Shown one piece after another: positions 1 through 8,270 of a stretch of 64,000 nucleotides of DNA (position 1 is its first letter; every line of letters starts with the position of its first letter). The position numbers were made by a program, and so were the translations under genes. Under the pieces are notes generated by a model that was not told where the DNA came from, did not search any database, and worked only from the letters and a program-made list of their open reading frames with translations. Source of the DNA: an uncultured Acidobacteriaceae bacterium (GTDB lineage: Bacteria; Acidobacteriota; Terriglobia; Terriglobales; Acidobacteriaceae); NCBI GenBank assembly GCA_937879855.1, contig CALFMO010000006.1:124001-188000 (forward strand), given 5' to 3'.

Positions 1-240
1 CTGATTCATAACAAACTCCTCTCGGAAATACTTTCCACGGGAAGACGTGACACGCTTTTGACAATCTCTTGACAATCTCTTCGCCCTCTCGGCAACAAAC
101 TGACTGTCGGCGTACCCCCGCGTGGCCATCGCCAATCAAGCGTGCGCAGGCAAATGTCCAGCCCAGCAAGTCGTTTCGCGGGATGGCGGCGCGGAAATCG
201 TCGGGTCCAACACTCTTGGCATCGCCACAGGAGGATCGTC

Positions 241-1344
241 ATGACACTGTCTCAACTGAAAATCTGGGTTTGTGTAGCCTCGCTGGCCGCCGCTAGCACC
301 CTCTGTGCCCAAGCCCAGAAAAGTCATTCCAGCAGCCAAGGCCAAATCTCCGTCGTCGCCTCGACTGTTCCCGCCAATGGCGATGTAAACCCATATGGCA
401 TCGCCCGCATTCCACGAAGCTCCGGGTCTCTGGTCGAAGGAAACATCCTGGTTAGCAATTTCAACAACAGCGCGAACCTGCAGGGAACAGGCACAACCAT
501 CGTGCAAATTGCCCCCGACGGCACCGCCAGCCTGTTCACTCAAATCGACGCTACGACTCTGCCTGGACCTTGCCCCGGCGGCGTTGGCTTGACCACCGCT
601 TTGGTCGTGCTGCGCTCTGGATGGGTCGTTGTGGGCAGCCTGCCGACCACCGACGGGACGGCGGCCACGGCGCAGGCTGGATGCTTGCTCGTAATCGACA
701 ATCACGGCAAGGTCGTGGAGACCTTCAACGGTTCGCTCATTAACGGTCCTTGGGATATGACTGCATGGGACGCGGGAAGCTTCGCGGAATTGTTTGTGAC
801 GAATGTCTTGAATGGAACCGTAGCCGCGGGCGGTAGCGTTGTGCAGCAAGGAACCGTGATCCGCCTTGCGCTTAATATCACATCCGGCTCTCCGCCCAGT
901 TTGGAGTCGATCACGGTGATTGGATCCGGCTTCTCCGAGCGAACCGATCCTGCGGCACTGGTCATCGGACCAACCGGCCTGGGCCTCGACGCCGATGCCG
1001 ACACCCTCTACGTCGCCGATAGTCTCAACAATCGCATTGCGGCCATCCGACATCCGGTGTTCCGCGATACGTCTGCCGGAACCGGGACAACTGTCTCACA
1101 AGGCGGAAGCCTTAACGATCCTCTCGGCCTGACGATTGCTCCCAGCGGCAACATTCTGACGGTCAACGGAGACGACGGTTTTCTCGTGGAAACTACACCC
1201 CAGGGTCACCAGATCAACCGCGCCTTGCTGGACAATACCGGGAGCCCGCCGGGTGCCGGAGCGCTGTTCGGAGTGACTGACGTTCGCGGCGCTGGCATCT
1301 TCTACGTCGACGACGCCAGCAACACCCTGAATCTTTTCCGCTGA
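241..1344 (+). CDS. Secreted NHL-type beta-propeller protein
   Basis: A 367-residue exported protein of unknown substrate. The start is the ATG at 241, preceded by an AGGAGG ribosome site at about 229-234; an in-frame upstream extension to 142 lacks one and reads as non-coding. Residues 1-24 form a signal peptide (hydrophobic core, then an Ala-x-Ala region). The mature part is rich in repeated Asp-Gly and 'LYVADSLNNRI' type blades, typical of NHL/SMP-30 propellers, and carries phrases such as 'GIARIP' and 'LGLTIAPSGNIL'. Two TTGACA hexamers (58-63, 69-74) upstream may hold the promoter, but no good -10 was found. It stands alone, ending at a palindromic repeat. The family is clear enough; the function is unknown. 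Confidence 0.75.
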   Translation: MTLSQLKIWVCVASLAAASTLCAQAQKSHSSSQGQISVVASTVPANGDVNPYGIARIPRSSGSLVEGNILVSNFNNSANLQGTGTTIVQIAPDGTASLFTQIDATTLPGPCPGGVGLTTALVVLRSGWVVVGSLPTTDGTAATAQAGCLLVIDNHGKVVETFNGSLINGPWDMTAWDAGSFAELFVTNVLNGTVAAGGSVVQQGTVIRLALNITSGSPPSLESITVIGSGFSERTDPAALVIGPTGLGLDADADTLYVADSLNNRIAAIRHPVFRDTSAGTGTTVSQGGSLNDPLGLTIAPSGNILTVNGDDGFLVETTPQGHQINRALLDNTGSPPGAGALFGVTDVRGAGIFYVDDASNTLNLFR

Positions 1345-1378
1345 ACTTGTGAAGGAAATGGGTGTGTAAGCTATGGGT

Positions 1379-1416
1379 GCCCCACCCTTCTCGCGTTCTT
1401 CGCGAGAGGGTGGGGA
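1379..1416. repeat. Long palindromic stem-loop, CCCCACCC family, copy 1
   Basis: Arms CCCCACCC (1380-1387) and GGGTGGGG (1408-1415) enclose a second pairing TCTCGCG/CGCGAGA around a TTCTT loop, with one bulged T. A short T run follows. It lies between two converging genes and could end transcription in both directions. The same outer arm, preceded by GGTG, recurs at 3168-3216. Confidence 0.8.
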
Positions 1417-1455
1417 TTTTGACTTTGGAGTAGAAAACGACCTTGAATGGTAGGT

Positions 1456-2571
1456 TTACTTTTTCTCGTCACTTCCCGCCAGCTTCCGCGTCACCAGGAA
1501 ACTCCAGATGACCTCATTCGCATTCGGCTCCGGGTTCGTCTTCCCAACCGTGTTCTCCACTTCATACTGCTCTCCGCCTGGCCAAGTATTCCCCGCGCCC
1601 TTCACGCTATAAAGCACCACCTGCGCATTCTGCTGGCAACCACTGTAAGTATCCACCTTGGTTTCCGACCCGCCTTGGGAGGGCAACTTGCTCTTCTCCG
1701 GCTTTTCTTCGCAGCGATCGATCTTCGCCCAAGCCTTGGCGCTGTCCTCCACGGAGACGGTCCGCAGACTCAGGTTGTGCTCGGTGCCACCGCCATACGG
1801 AACCACGGGGTCTGAAGTGCCATTGATCATCACCAGCGGCACCGGACGCGGCGGCAGACAAATCATCGTCTTCGGCATGGCCGCACCCACCGCGGCCACC
1901 GCGGCAATTCGATCACCCAATGCACATCCCAGGCGCAGGCTCATGAAACCGCCTTCCGATAATCCCACCGCGTAAATTCGTGAAGTGTCCACAGAAAATT
2001 TTGTCGGCAACTGATCCAGCATCTGGGTAAAGAAAGCAACATCGTCCGCCGGGGACGCCCGTCTTTCGCTGGGCTCACCACCTTGAGGGCGCTGTTGTCC
2101 TCCGCCGCCTCGAGGATACCCACCTCCGCCGCCGGGATAGCCTCCACCTCCGCCCGGATATCCGCCACCGGGATAACCTCCACCCGGATACCCTCCGCCG
2201 CCGCGACGCCCACCCCTGCCTGGGCCCATCGTCATCGGTCGCGTTTCTTCAGCGTGAACCCCCACATTCCACCGCCCGTGCAATGCGGCCGGATAAATCG
2301 CAATGATGCCATCTTTGTCCGCCAGCTCGTTGAAGCGCGTCAGCCGTTCGATGTCCTCCGGATCTTGATTCATGCCATGCAGCAGGATCACCACCGGATA
2401 ATGCCGCGCAGCGTCGTAGCCCTTCGGCAACCGGACTAAGAAATTGCGGTCCACATCGTCGACCGTCACTTTTTCCTTCGTTTCTTGCGCCCAGAGCCCA
2501 TGCGCAGACAAAAGCAGCGTCAAGCAGCCAGCCGCTACCGAACGCAAGAAGTAGCTGTTTCTAAATCTCAT
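1456..2571 (-). CDS. PHB-depolymerase/LpqC-like secreted esterase with Gly-Tyr-Pro repeat insert
   Basis: A 371-residue alpha/beta hydrolase of the poly(3-hydroxybutyrate) depolymerase/feruloyl esterase type. The start at 2571 has GGAG eight bases upstream and opens with a signal peptide ending near 'GLWAQ'. Family signs are 'VILLHGMNQDPEDIE', the nucleophile elbow 'GLSEGG' (Ser near residue 205) and the acid-loop 'SDPVVPYGGG'. Two oddities: residues about 119-165 are a low-complexity run of GGYPGG-type repeats inserted ahead of the nucleophile, and the usual G-x-G-H-T-W-P-G block reads 'GAGNTWPGG', so Asn sits where the catalytic His is expected. Either the His is elsewhere or activity is altered. 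The fold is sure; the substrate is not. Confidence 0.8.
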   Translation of the reverse strand: MRFRNSYFLRSVAAGCLTLLLSAHGLWAQETKEKVTVDDVDRNFLVRLPKGYDAARHYPVVILLHGMNQDPEDIERLTRFNELADKDGIIAIYPAALHGRWNVGVHAEETRPMTMGPGRGGRRGGGGYPGGGYPGGGYPGGGGGYPGGGGGYPRGGGGQQRPQGGEPSERRASPADDVAFFTQMLDQLPTKFSVDTSRIYAVGLSEGGFMSLRLGCALGDRIAAVAAVGAAMPKTMICLPPRPVPLVMINGTSDPVVPYGGGTEHNLSLRTVSVEDSAKAWAKIDRCEEKPEKSKLPSQGGSETKVDTYSGCQQNAQVVLYSVKGAGNTWPGGEQYEVENTVGKTNPEPNANEVIWSFLVTRKLAGSDEKK

Positions 2572-2771
2572 TGTGTCTCCAGAAGGACGACCCGGAAGAT
2601 GCAGGGGCGCTTTAATGCTTGGAAGCATCCGTTCCTGACGGAGTTGGCCGCGAAGGGAACTTTCCCGGCCGGTCTTTCGTATCTTCATTTGAAAGCAGCT
2701 TTGAACACAATCTCTAATAGCGATTTCGGCGTGGGCAACGCGCACCGCGCGCAACAGGAAGGAGAACTACA

Positions 2772-3128
2772 ATGAACGAACTCACCGGCCTTGCAGCAGT
2801 CATCATGATTTTCGGCATGCCAGTAGCTTTATTGGGAATGTACACCTTCTACCGCGTGCGGAAGTTGCGCACTGAAGAGCGATTGGCGGCCATGCAACGG
2901 GGCGTTCCGGTTCCCATGGAGCCGGATCTCAGTGAGGCGGCCCACTCCCGCCGCGCCGGAATTTTGCTAATCGCCGGCGCCGTCGGCTACATGCTAGCCT
3001 TCACCATCATTGCGAGAGTCGAGCCCGACGCCTTGGTAGCAGGCGCATTCGGCGCCATCCCATTCACGCTGGGACTCGGGTATCTATTGGACTCGACGTT
3101 GATCCGCCGCGACGCCCGCGCGTCCTAA
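2772..3128 (+). CDS. Small membrane protein (DUF6249-like)
   Basis: A 118-residue protein with three predicted membrane segments: residues about 5-27, 62-81 and 87-107. A charged cytoplasmic stretch 'RVRKLRTEERLAAMQRGVPVP' lies between the first and second. The start ATG at 2772 has a strong AGGAAGGAG site. The 'EERLAAMQRGVPVP' linker is typical of small inner-membrane proteins often found beside sigma factors in acidobacteria, but no such neighbour is present here. It is divergent from the upstream esterase and followed by a palindromic repeat. No function can be assigned. Confidence 0.75.
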   Translation: MNELTGLAAVIMIFGMPVALLGMYTFYRVRKLRTEERLAAMQRGVPVPMEPDLSEAAHSRRAGILLIAGAVGYMLAFTIIARVEPDALVAGAFGAIPFTLGLGYLLDSTLIRRDARAS

Positions 3129-3167
3129 GCTTTACAAATGTTGAAAAAACAGTGGCGCGGACCGAAA

Positions 3168-3216
3168 GGGTGCCCCACCCTTGTCCCGCCGCTTTTTGGC
3201 GGGACAGGGTGGGGTC
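3168..3216. repeat. Long palindromic stem-loop, CCCCACCC family, copy 2
   Basis: Outer arms CCCCACCC (3173-3180) and GGGTGGGG (3207-3214), inner arms TGTCCCGCC/GGCGGGACA, loop GCTTTTT. It has the same GGTG prefix and the same single unpaired T between outer and inner arm as copy 1, but a different inner stem. It sits between converging genes and probably acts as a bidirectional terminator. Confidence 0.8.
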
Positions 3217-3234
3217 TTTGATTTTGGTTTCGAC

Positions 3235-3615
3235 TTACTCGCCGCTAAGAAACTTAAACTGAGCCTCCGTCAGCGGCACCACGCTCAATCTTCCCTGCCG
3301 CACCAGCGGCGACTCTGAAAATAATTGATTCGCCTTCGTCTCGGCCAACGTCACCGGCTTGGGATTGGCCCTGCCGACTTTGATCTTGACTTGCGGATTC
3401 TTGGTGTCCGATGCATCCACCGAGACGACTGTGGCCGTTCCCATCGCGCTCTTCTCGTCTCCGGTGTGATAAATCACCAGGCGTTCGCCCGGCTTCATCC
3501 CGCGCAGATTCTTCAACGCCACCGGATTCGAGACTCCATCCCATATGGTCGTTTTTTCCCGCTGCAAGTCGGCAAAGGAATAAGTCGAAGGTTCGGTTTT
3601 TAGTAAGTAATCCAT
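3235..3615 (-). CDS. EVE domain protein
   Basis: A 126-residue single EVE domain (PUA-like fold, thought to bind modified nucleobases). It begins 'MDYLLKTEPSTYSFADL', carries 'TIWDGVSNPVALKNLRGM' and 'GERLVIYHTGDEKSAMGTA', and ends '...VPLTEAQFKFLSG', which together cover the full usual family length. The start is the ATG at 3615; the longer frame upstream is Arg-rich and overlaps the next gene. It lies 25 bases downstream of the 155-residue secreted protein on the same strand and may share its transcript. The biochemical role of stand-alone EVE proteins is not settled. Confidence 0.88.
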   Translation of the reverse strand: MDYLLKTEPSTYSFADLQREKTTIWDGVSNPVALKNLRGMKPGERLVIYHTGDEKSAMGTATVVSVDASDTKNPQVKIKVGRANPKPVTLAETKANQLFSESPLVRQGRLSVVPLTEAQFKFLSGE

Positions 3616-3640
3616 CGCGTTCCAATCGTAAAAGAATTTC

Positions 3641-4108
3641 TTAGTTCGGCTTTTTAGCCTGATCCGGCGGTGGCGGCGCATCCTGCTTGGGCGGCGCGCT
3701 TGGCGGCTTCGGATGATCGTCATAAACCGAATACTGCCCCTGCGGCCGCTTCAGCTTGATCGTGATCTCCGTCTTCGCCTTCTCAATGTCGAAGTCTTCC
3801 CCATACGTCTGAAACCCCGGCGCCAGCACCTGCACCCGCAACATGCCGTAGGGAATGCCGTCAAAGTTCGCCTTGCCGTCCGGGTCGGTCTTTAATTCCA
3901 TATCACCGCGCTCCTGTTTCCCCTTGGCATTCACCGCGTGCAGGATGACCGCTGCATTGCGCACGGGCTTTCCGTTGTCCTCCTTGAGGACCTGGAAATA
4001 CATAAATGACGTCGGTTCGTTATCCGCATCCTTCTGCCCAAACGCCGCGCCCACCGGCGCGAACATCAACATCGCCCCGATTACGACAATCTTCTTCATG
4101 CGTGCCAT
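3641..4108 (-). CDS. Secreted carboxypeptidase-regulatory-like domain protein
   Basis: About 155 residues, with a signal peptide ('MKKIVVIGAMLMFAPVGAAFGQ') and one Ig-like beta-sandwich of the carboxypeptidase regulatory type: 'GKPVRNAAVILHAVNAKGKQ', 'LKTDPDGKANFDGIPYGMLRVQVLAPGFQTY'. The C-terminus is a Pro/Lys-rich tail ('PPKQDAPPPPDQAKKPN'). Starts at 4108 (MARMKK) and 4099 (MKK) are both possible; neither has a well-spaced ribosome site. Such domains are very common as stand-alone or receptor-attached modules in acidobacteria. It is divergent from thiO with about 77 bases between the starts. Role unknown. Confidence 0.75.
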   Translation of the reverse strand: MARMKKIVVIGAMLMFAPVGAAFGQKDADNEPTSFMYFQVLKEDNGKPVRNAAVILHAVNAKGKQERGDMELKTDPDGKANFDGIPYGMLRVQVLAPGFQTYGEDFDIEKAKTEITIKLKRPQGQYSVYDDHPKPPSAPPKQDAPPPPDQAKKPN

Positions 4109-4173
4109 TTTATGCAGCTGCGCTCTCCCTGTCATCTCCCTCCCCGTCGGCACACGCTGCTCCTTCGCTCTTT

Positions 4174-4179
4174 TACAAT
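4174..4179 (+). promoter_or_regulatory. TACAAT -10 element for a leaderless thiO start
   Basis: TACAAT at 4174-4179 lies six bases before the GTG at 4186, so transcription would begin at or next to the start codon. No ribosome-binding sequence is seen, which fits a leaderless message. Similar arrangements occur at 28906 and 41643. Confidence 0.5.
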
Positions 4180-4185
4180 GCCGGG

Positions 4186-5247
4186 GTGAAGACTTGGGAT
4201 GTAATTATTATCGGCGGAGGCATCATTGGCCTCTCGCTCGCCCTCGCGCTGCGCCGGCGCGGTGCAACCGTTCTCGTCGTCGAGCGGGGTGAGCCGGGCC
4301 GTGAGGCCTCTTATGCTGCAGGTGGCATGCTGGTCGATTGTTCCTTCGAAACTGCCGCGCCGCTGCAACCGCTAGCGACCGCAAGCGCGCGCATGTATCC
4401 AGAGTTCGCCCAGGAACTCGAGCTTGATTCTGGAATGCACGTCGATCTGCGCGATCACGGGACCATCGTCTTTCCGACTCGCGAGCATGTTCCGCGGTGG
4501 ACAAACTTCACGCGGGCGAAGTCGTTACCCGTTCCACCGGCTGACATCGAGCCTGTTCTGGCTGAAACAAACTGCCCAGCCTTCTATCTCAAAGAACGCA
4601 GCGTCGATCCCAGAGCGCTCTCCGCATCGGCCTGGAAAACAGCAAAGGGTCGCGGAGTGGACTTTTCTTCTGGCGATGAGGTCACCGCTGTCCCTGTGAT
4701 CGATGGCCGCGCCACCGGCGTCACGACCAAGAGGACGACATTTCACGCTGCGAAAGTTGTCAATTGCGCTGGAGCCTGGTCGGGCCAAATCCCGCCGCAC
4801 GCTTTTCCTACCCGTCCCGTGAAAGGACAAATGCTGTGTCTGGTGATGCCATCGCACCTGCGACTCAAACATGTCATCCGCTCGGCAGAGGCGTACTTGA
4901 TCCCACGCAGCGACGGACGCCTGCTGGTTGGCGCGACCGTCGAAGAAGCCGGATTCGATAAACGCACCGACCTCGCCACGATCCAACGCCTTCATCGCGC
5001 AGCACTAGCAGTGATCCCGAAGCTTCGCGACGCCAGGATTCTGGAAAACTGGGCTGGCTTACGTCCCGGAACTCCGGACGCGCTCCCAATTCTTGGCGCA
5101 ACCTCGATTCCGGGCTACTATGTCGCAACCGGCCACTTCCGCGACGGCATCCTGCTCGCTCCGATTACTGCCGAGGTGATGGCAGCCGTTGTCGAAGGCC
5201 GCATTCCAGAATACGATCTGGCTCCATTCTCACCAGCAAGGTTTTAG
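4186..5247 (+). CDS. thiO: Glycine oxidase ThiO-like FAD enzyme
   Basis: A 353-residue D-amino-acid-oxidase-fold flavoenzyme. ThiO oxidises glycine to the imine used in building the thiazole of thiamine. The dinucleotide motif is 'IIGGGIIGLSLA' near residue 9, followed by 'VVERGEPGREASYAAGGML' where family members bind FAD. The C-terminal block 'ENWAGLRPGTPDALPILG' and 'YYVATGHFRDGILLAP' is characteristic. The GTG at 4186 is chosen because homology begins immediately after it; 60 codons upstream are in frame but overlap the divergent gene. No other thi genes are nearby, so a related amino-acid oxidase cannot be excluded. Confidence 0.85.
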   Translation: MKTWDVIIIGGGIIGLSLALALRRRGATVLVVERGEPGREASYAAGGMLVDCSFETAAPLQPLATASARMYPEFAQELELDSGMHVDLRDHGTIVFPTREHVPRWTNFTRAKSLPVPPADIEPVLAETNCPAFYLKERSVDPRALSASAWKTAKGRGVDFSSGDEVTAVPVIDGRATGVTTKRTTFHAAKVVNCAGAWSGQIPPHAFPTRPVKGQMLCLVMPSHLRLKHVIRSAEAYLIPRSDGRLLVGATVEEAGFDKRTDLATIQRLHRAALAVIPKLRDARILENWAGLRPGTPDALPILGATSIPGYYVATGHFRDGILLAPITAEVMAAVVEGRIPEYDLAPFSPARF

Positions 5248-5275
5248 TCGAGCGCCGCATCACTTCCAAAAGTCT

Positions 5276-5962
5276 ATGAGAATCGTCCTTGTTTCTGACA
5301 CGCACGGGTTACACGACTCAATGCGAATTCCGGAGGGGGATATGCTTATCCATGCCGGAGATCTCACTCCATCTGGAAAAAGCACCGAGGTTGCCGCTGC
5401 CGCAAAGTGGCTTGCCTCTCTCCCGCACCGACACAAGATGGCCATTGCGGGTAATCACGACCTCCTGTTTGAAAATTCACCCAGCCAGGCCATGGCACTG
5501 CTAAGGAGCGCTGGGGTTACCTACTTGCAAGACACTGGTGTCAAAATCGAAGGGCTGTCGATCTATGGCAGCCCGTGGCAGCCGGAGTATATGCATTGGG
5601 CGTTCAATGTCCCGCGTGGCAGCCTCTCCAGATTCTGGGACCTGATCCCTCAGGGGCTGGACATCCTCGTCACCCACGGTCCGCCTTATGGCATTTTGGA
5701 CCAGAGAATTCCTCCAGGAACGCGCAGGCTTGCCCCATGGGAAGACGAAGAAACTTTTAGCGGCTCAGAGCACGTCGGATGCGAGGAGCTGCTCGCTGCG
5801 GTCGAACGTACTCGTCCGCGAGTTCATGTGTTCGGCCACATTCACCGCGGCTACGGCGCAAGACGAAACGATCACACGGCTTTCTATAATGCATCCCTAT
5901 GCGACGACGCGTACGAGCCGATCAACAAACCTTGGGTGATTGATCTGCCCGTGCTCAAATAG
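5276..5962 (+). CDS. Calcineurin-like metallophosphoesterase
   Basis: A 228-residue phosphoesterase with all the metal-binding motifs in order: 'VSDTHG' (residues 6-11), 'IHAGDLTPSG', 'GNHD', 'THGPPYG' and 'FGHIHRGYG'. The layout matches the UPF0046/MPPED family (SdTHg...GNHD...HgPP...GHiH). Starts at ATG 5276, 28 bases after thiO, and may be cotranscribed with it. An in-frame extension into the thiO end (from 5189) looks non-coding. The substrate is unknown. Confidence 0.88.
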   Translation: MRIVLVSDTHGLHDSMRIPEGDMLIHAGDLTPSGKSTEVAAAAKWLASLPHRHKMAIAGNHDLLFENSPSQAMALLRSAGVTYLQDTGVKIEGLSIYGSPWQPEYMHWAFNVPRGSLSRFWDLIPQGLDILVTHGPPYGILDQRIPPGTRRLAPWEDEETFSGSEHVGCEELLAAVERTRPRVHVFGHIHRGYGARRNDHTAFYNASLCDDAYEPINKPWVIDLPVLK

Positions 5963-6085
5963 TCCCAGGCAGGGCAAGTTCTGGGTCTGGGTTCGCGCTA
6001 TACTGATTCGTTTCCTGGACTCTCGATCCGCTATCCAGCATTGTCCGCCGAGATTGTCTGCCCAGATCACAGAAAGGATTTCTCT

Positions 6086-7456
6086 ATGGCATCGCCCGCA
6101 GTCGATTTTGCCCGCACTAATCAGCAGCGTTTCCTGAGCGAACTGAAAGATCTTCTCCGCATTCCCAGCGTCAGCACCCTCGAAGAGCACAAGCCTGACA
6201 TCCAGAAAGCCGCCGACTATGTGGCCAACGAGTTGCGCCGCATCGGAATGGAAAATGTCGAGGTCATCGCCACCAAAGGACATCCATTGATCTACGCCGA
6301 CTGGCTACACGCGGCCGGAAAACCTACCGTTCTGTGCTACGCGCATTACGACGTACAGCCTCCCGATCCGCTGGACGAGTGGCACAGCCCGCCGTTCGAG
6401 CCCACCGAGCGCAACAACAACATCTACGCCCGCGGCGCAGTCGACGACAAAGGCCAGCTCTGGATGGAAGTGAAGGCGCTAGAAGCGCTCATGCAAACCG
6501 GCGGCGGGAAGCTGCCGCTCAACGTGAAAGTTATTTTCGAAGGCGAAGAGGAAGTGGGCGGCGAAGCTATTGCTGAATACATCCGTAAGCAAAAGGCCAA
6601 GCTGAAAGCGGACTTTGCACTGGTCTGCGACACTGAACTTTTCGCGCCCGATCTTCCCACACTTTGCGTCGGGCTGCGCGGACTGGTCTACACCGAAATC
6701 GAAGCTTACGGCGCCAAGACCGATCTGCATTCGGGCATGTACGGAGGCGCTGCGCCGAATCCCTTCTTCGCGCTGATCGAAATCATCAGCAAGCTGAAAG
6801 ACTCGAAAGGCAAAGTTCTGATCCCCGGTTTCTACAAGGGCGTAAAAGCGCCAACTGCTGCGGAACTCAAAGCCTGGAAGCGCCTGCCTTTCAACGAAGA
6901 GCACTACCGCAAGACCGAGGTCGGATCGAAAGTCCTCACGGGTGAACCCGGCTACTCAGTGCTTTATCGCACCTGGGCGCGTCCGACGCTCGAAGTTCAT
7001 GGCATGCCGGGAGGCTTCACCGCGCCTGGCGCCAAGACCGTGATTCCTGCGAAAGCCGCAGCCAAAGTTTCCATGCGCATGGTGCCTAATCAAGATCCCG
7101 ACGACATCTTGAAGAAGTACACCGCTTACGTGAAGAAGCTGACACCTAAAGGCATCGAGACAAAAATCAAAATCTGGAGCAAAGGCCCCGCGTGCGTGGT
7201 TGGCACTGACAACCGCTACATCAAAGCGGCCACTGAAGCGCTGCACGATACGTTCAAGAAAGAAACGGTGTTTATCCGCAGCGGTGGCTCGATTCCAATC
7301 GTCACAGACTTTCAGGACGTGCTGAAGATTCCATCGGTGATGATGGGATTCGGCTTGCCAGATGACAACCTGCACGCTCCGAACGAGAAGTTCCACATTC
7401 CGAATTTTTATCGCGGGATCGAAACTATCTGCAGATTTTTCGAGAAGCTTGGCTAG
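6086..7456 (+). CDS. M20 family dipeptidase (CNDP/PepV-like)
   Basis: A 456-residue dizinc peptidase. Metal and catalytic motifs are 'CYAHYDVQP', 'GAVDDKGQLWMEV', 'EGEEEVGG', 'VCDTELFAPD' and a C-terminal 'NEKFHIPNFYRGIE'. The dimerisation domain carries 'TDLHSGMYGG'. The ATG at 6086 has GAAAGGA eight bases upstream; the in-frame ATG at 6041 lacks a site. The length and the order of the catalytic and lid domains fit the carnosine/cytosolic non-specific dipeptidase branch. No signal peptide, so probably cytoplasmic. It is followed by a converging gene with a gap of only 55 bases. Confidence 0.92.
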   Translation: MASPAVDFARTNQQRFLSELKDLLRIPSVSTLEEHKPDIQKAADYVANELRRIGMENVEVIATKGHPLIYADWLHAAGKPTVLCYAHYDVQPPDPLDEWHSPPFEPTERNNNIYARGAVDDKGQLWMEVKALEALMQTGGGKLPLNVKVIFEGEEEVGGEAIAEYIRKQKAKLKADFALVCDTELFAPDLPTLCVGLRGLVYTEIEAYGAKTDLHSGMYGGAAPNPFFALIEIISKLKDSKGKVLIPGFYKGVKAPTAAELKAWKRLPFNEEHYRKTEVGSKVLTGEPGYSVLYRTWARPTLEVHGMPGGFTAPGAKTVIPAKAAAKVSMRMVPNQDPDDILKKYTAYVKKLTPKGIETKIKIWSKGPACVVGTDNRYIKAATEALHDTFKKETVFIRSGGSIPIVTDFQDVLKIPSVMMGFGLPDDNLHAPNEKFHIPNFYRGIETICRFFEKLG

Positions 7457-7511
7457 ACCGAGCGATCAGGATTTGGCGGCAATTAGCACCACAACCAACT
7501 AACGGTGCGAC

Positions 7512-8270
7512 TCAGATGCCCGCGTACCAGGCGTATCCACCCTCTGGCGCAGCGGAGCCGAGGCCCTTGCCAAAGCGTTTGAGTGAGTCCGTGACTGTGA
7601 GGCGAGTAATAAATTTTACGCTTTTGTAGCCGAGTTGACGGGGCACACGCAATCGCAGCGGGCCACCGAAACCTACGGGAAGATCTCCGTCATTCATTGC
7701 CCAGGTCAGTAAAGTCTGCGGATGACGAGCATCGGCCATGTCGATGCTCTCCCACCAGTCGGGGTCGATGGAGAAGTAAACGACGTAGCGCGCCTGCGGG
7801 AGAACTCCGGCGGCGTTCAGCACATCGAGCAGAGGCGTCCCGATCCACTCGGCGATGTAGGACCATCCTTCCTCGCACACTACCTCGGTGATCTGGCTGC
7901 GGACGGGAAGACTTCTGAGGTCCGAGAGCGAGATGGACATGGGGCGTGCGACCATTCCGTCGACGGAAAGCCGCCAATCCGCAAACCCTCCGGCCTGGAG
8001 GCGTTTGAAGGCGTCCTTTAAGGGCGGCATTTCATTGGCCAATGGAGTCTTCGAAATCATGCTGCGAGGAAACTCGCGGGCGAGTGAATGCCTCATCAGG
8101 AGCCGCTGTGCGGCGTAGGTCAGCGTTTCACCTGGACCGTATATCCCGCCGCTGTCGGGCGGGACCAATCCATAGCGCTGCGCGAACTTGGTGGCGATGG
8201 CCAGCCCAGAAATTCCCGCGGTCGCAGCGATACCGGCGGTGAAGAACTGGCGGCGTGAGACTTTGCTCAT
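7512..8270 (-). CDS. Molybdopterin-dependent sulfite-oxidase-like enzyme (MsrP/YedY type), Tat-exported
   Basis: A 252-residue oxidoreductase. A twin-arginine signal 'SRRQFFTAG' (residues 5-13) with a hydrophobic stretch to about residue 27 indicates export in folded form. The sulfite-oxidase fold is seen in 'WRLSVDGMVARPMSISLSDL', the Mo-ligand Cys132 in 'VVCEEGWSYIAEWIG', and 'FGGPLRLRVPRQLGYKSVKFI'. It is compact, lacking the dimerisation domain of true sulfite oxidases. It overlaps the upstream cytochrome b gene by four bases (ATGA), so the two are translationally coupled and presumably form an electron-transfer pair. Ribosome site AGGAG precedes the ATG. The substrate (methionine sulfoxide, sulfite or other) cannot be told. 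Confidence 0.88.
   Translation of the reverse strand: MSKVSRRQFFTAGIAATAGISGLAIATKFAQRYGLVPPDSGGIYGPGETLTYAAQRLLMRHSLAREFPRSMISKTPLANEMPPLKDAFKRLQAGGFADWRLSVDGMVARPMSISLSDLRSLPVRSQITEVVCEEGWSYIAEWIGTPLLDVLNAAGVLPQARYVVYFSIDPDWWESIDMADARHPQTLLTWAMNDGDLPVGFGGPLRLRVPRQLGYKSVKFITRLTVTDSLKRFGKGLGSAAPEGGYAWYAGI

Noticed and set aside
136..1053. 305-codon minus-strand frame over the beta-propeller gene
   Set aside because: The plus-strand gene has a signal peptide, AGGAGG site and blade repeats; the antisense product has none of these.
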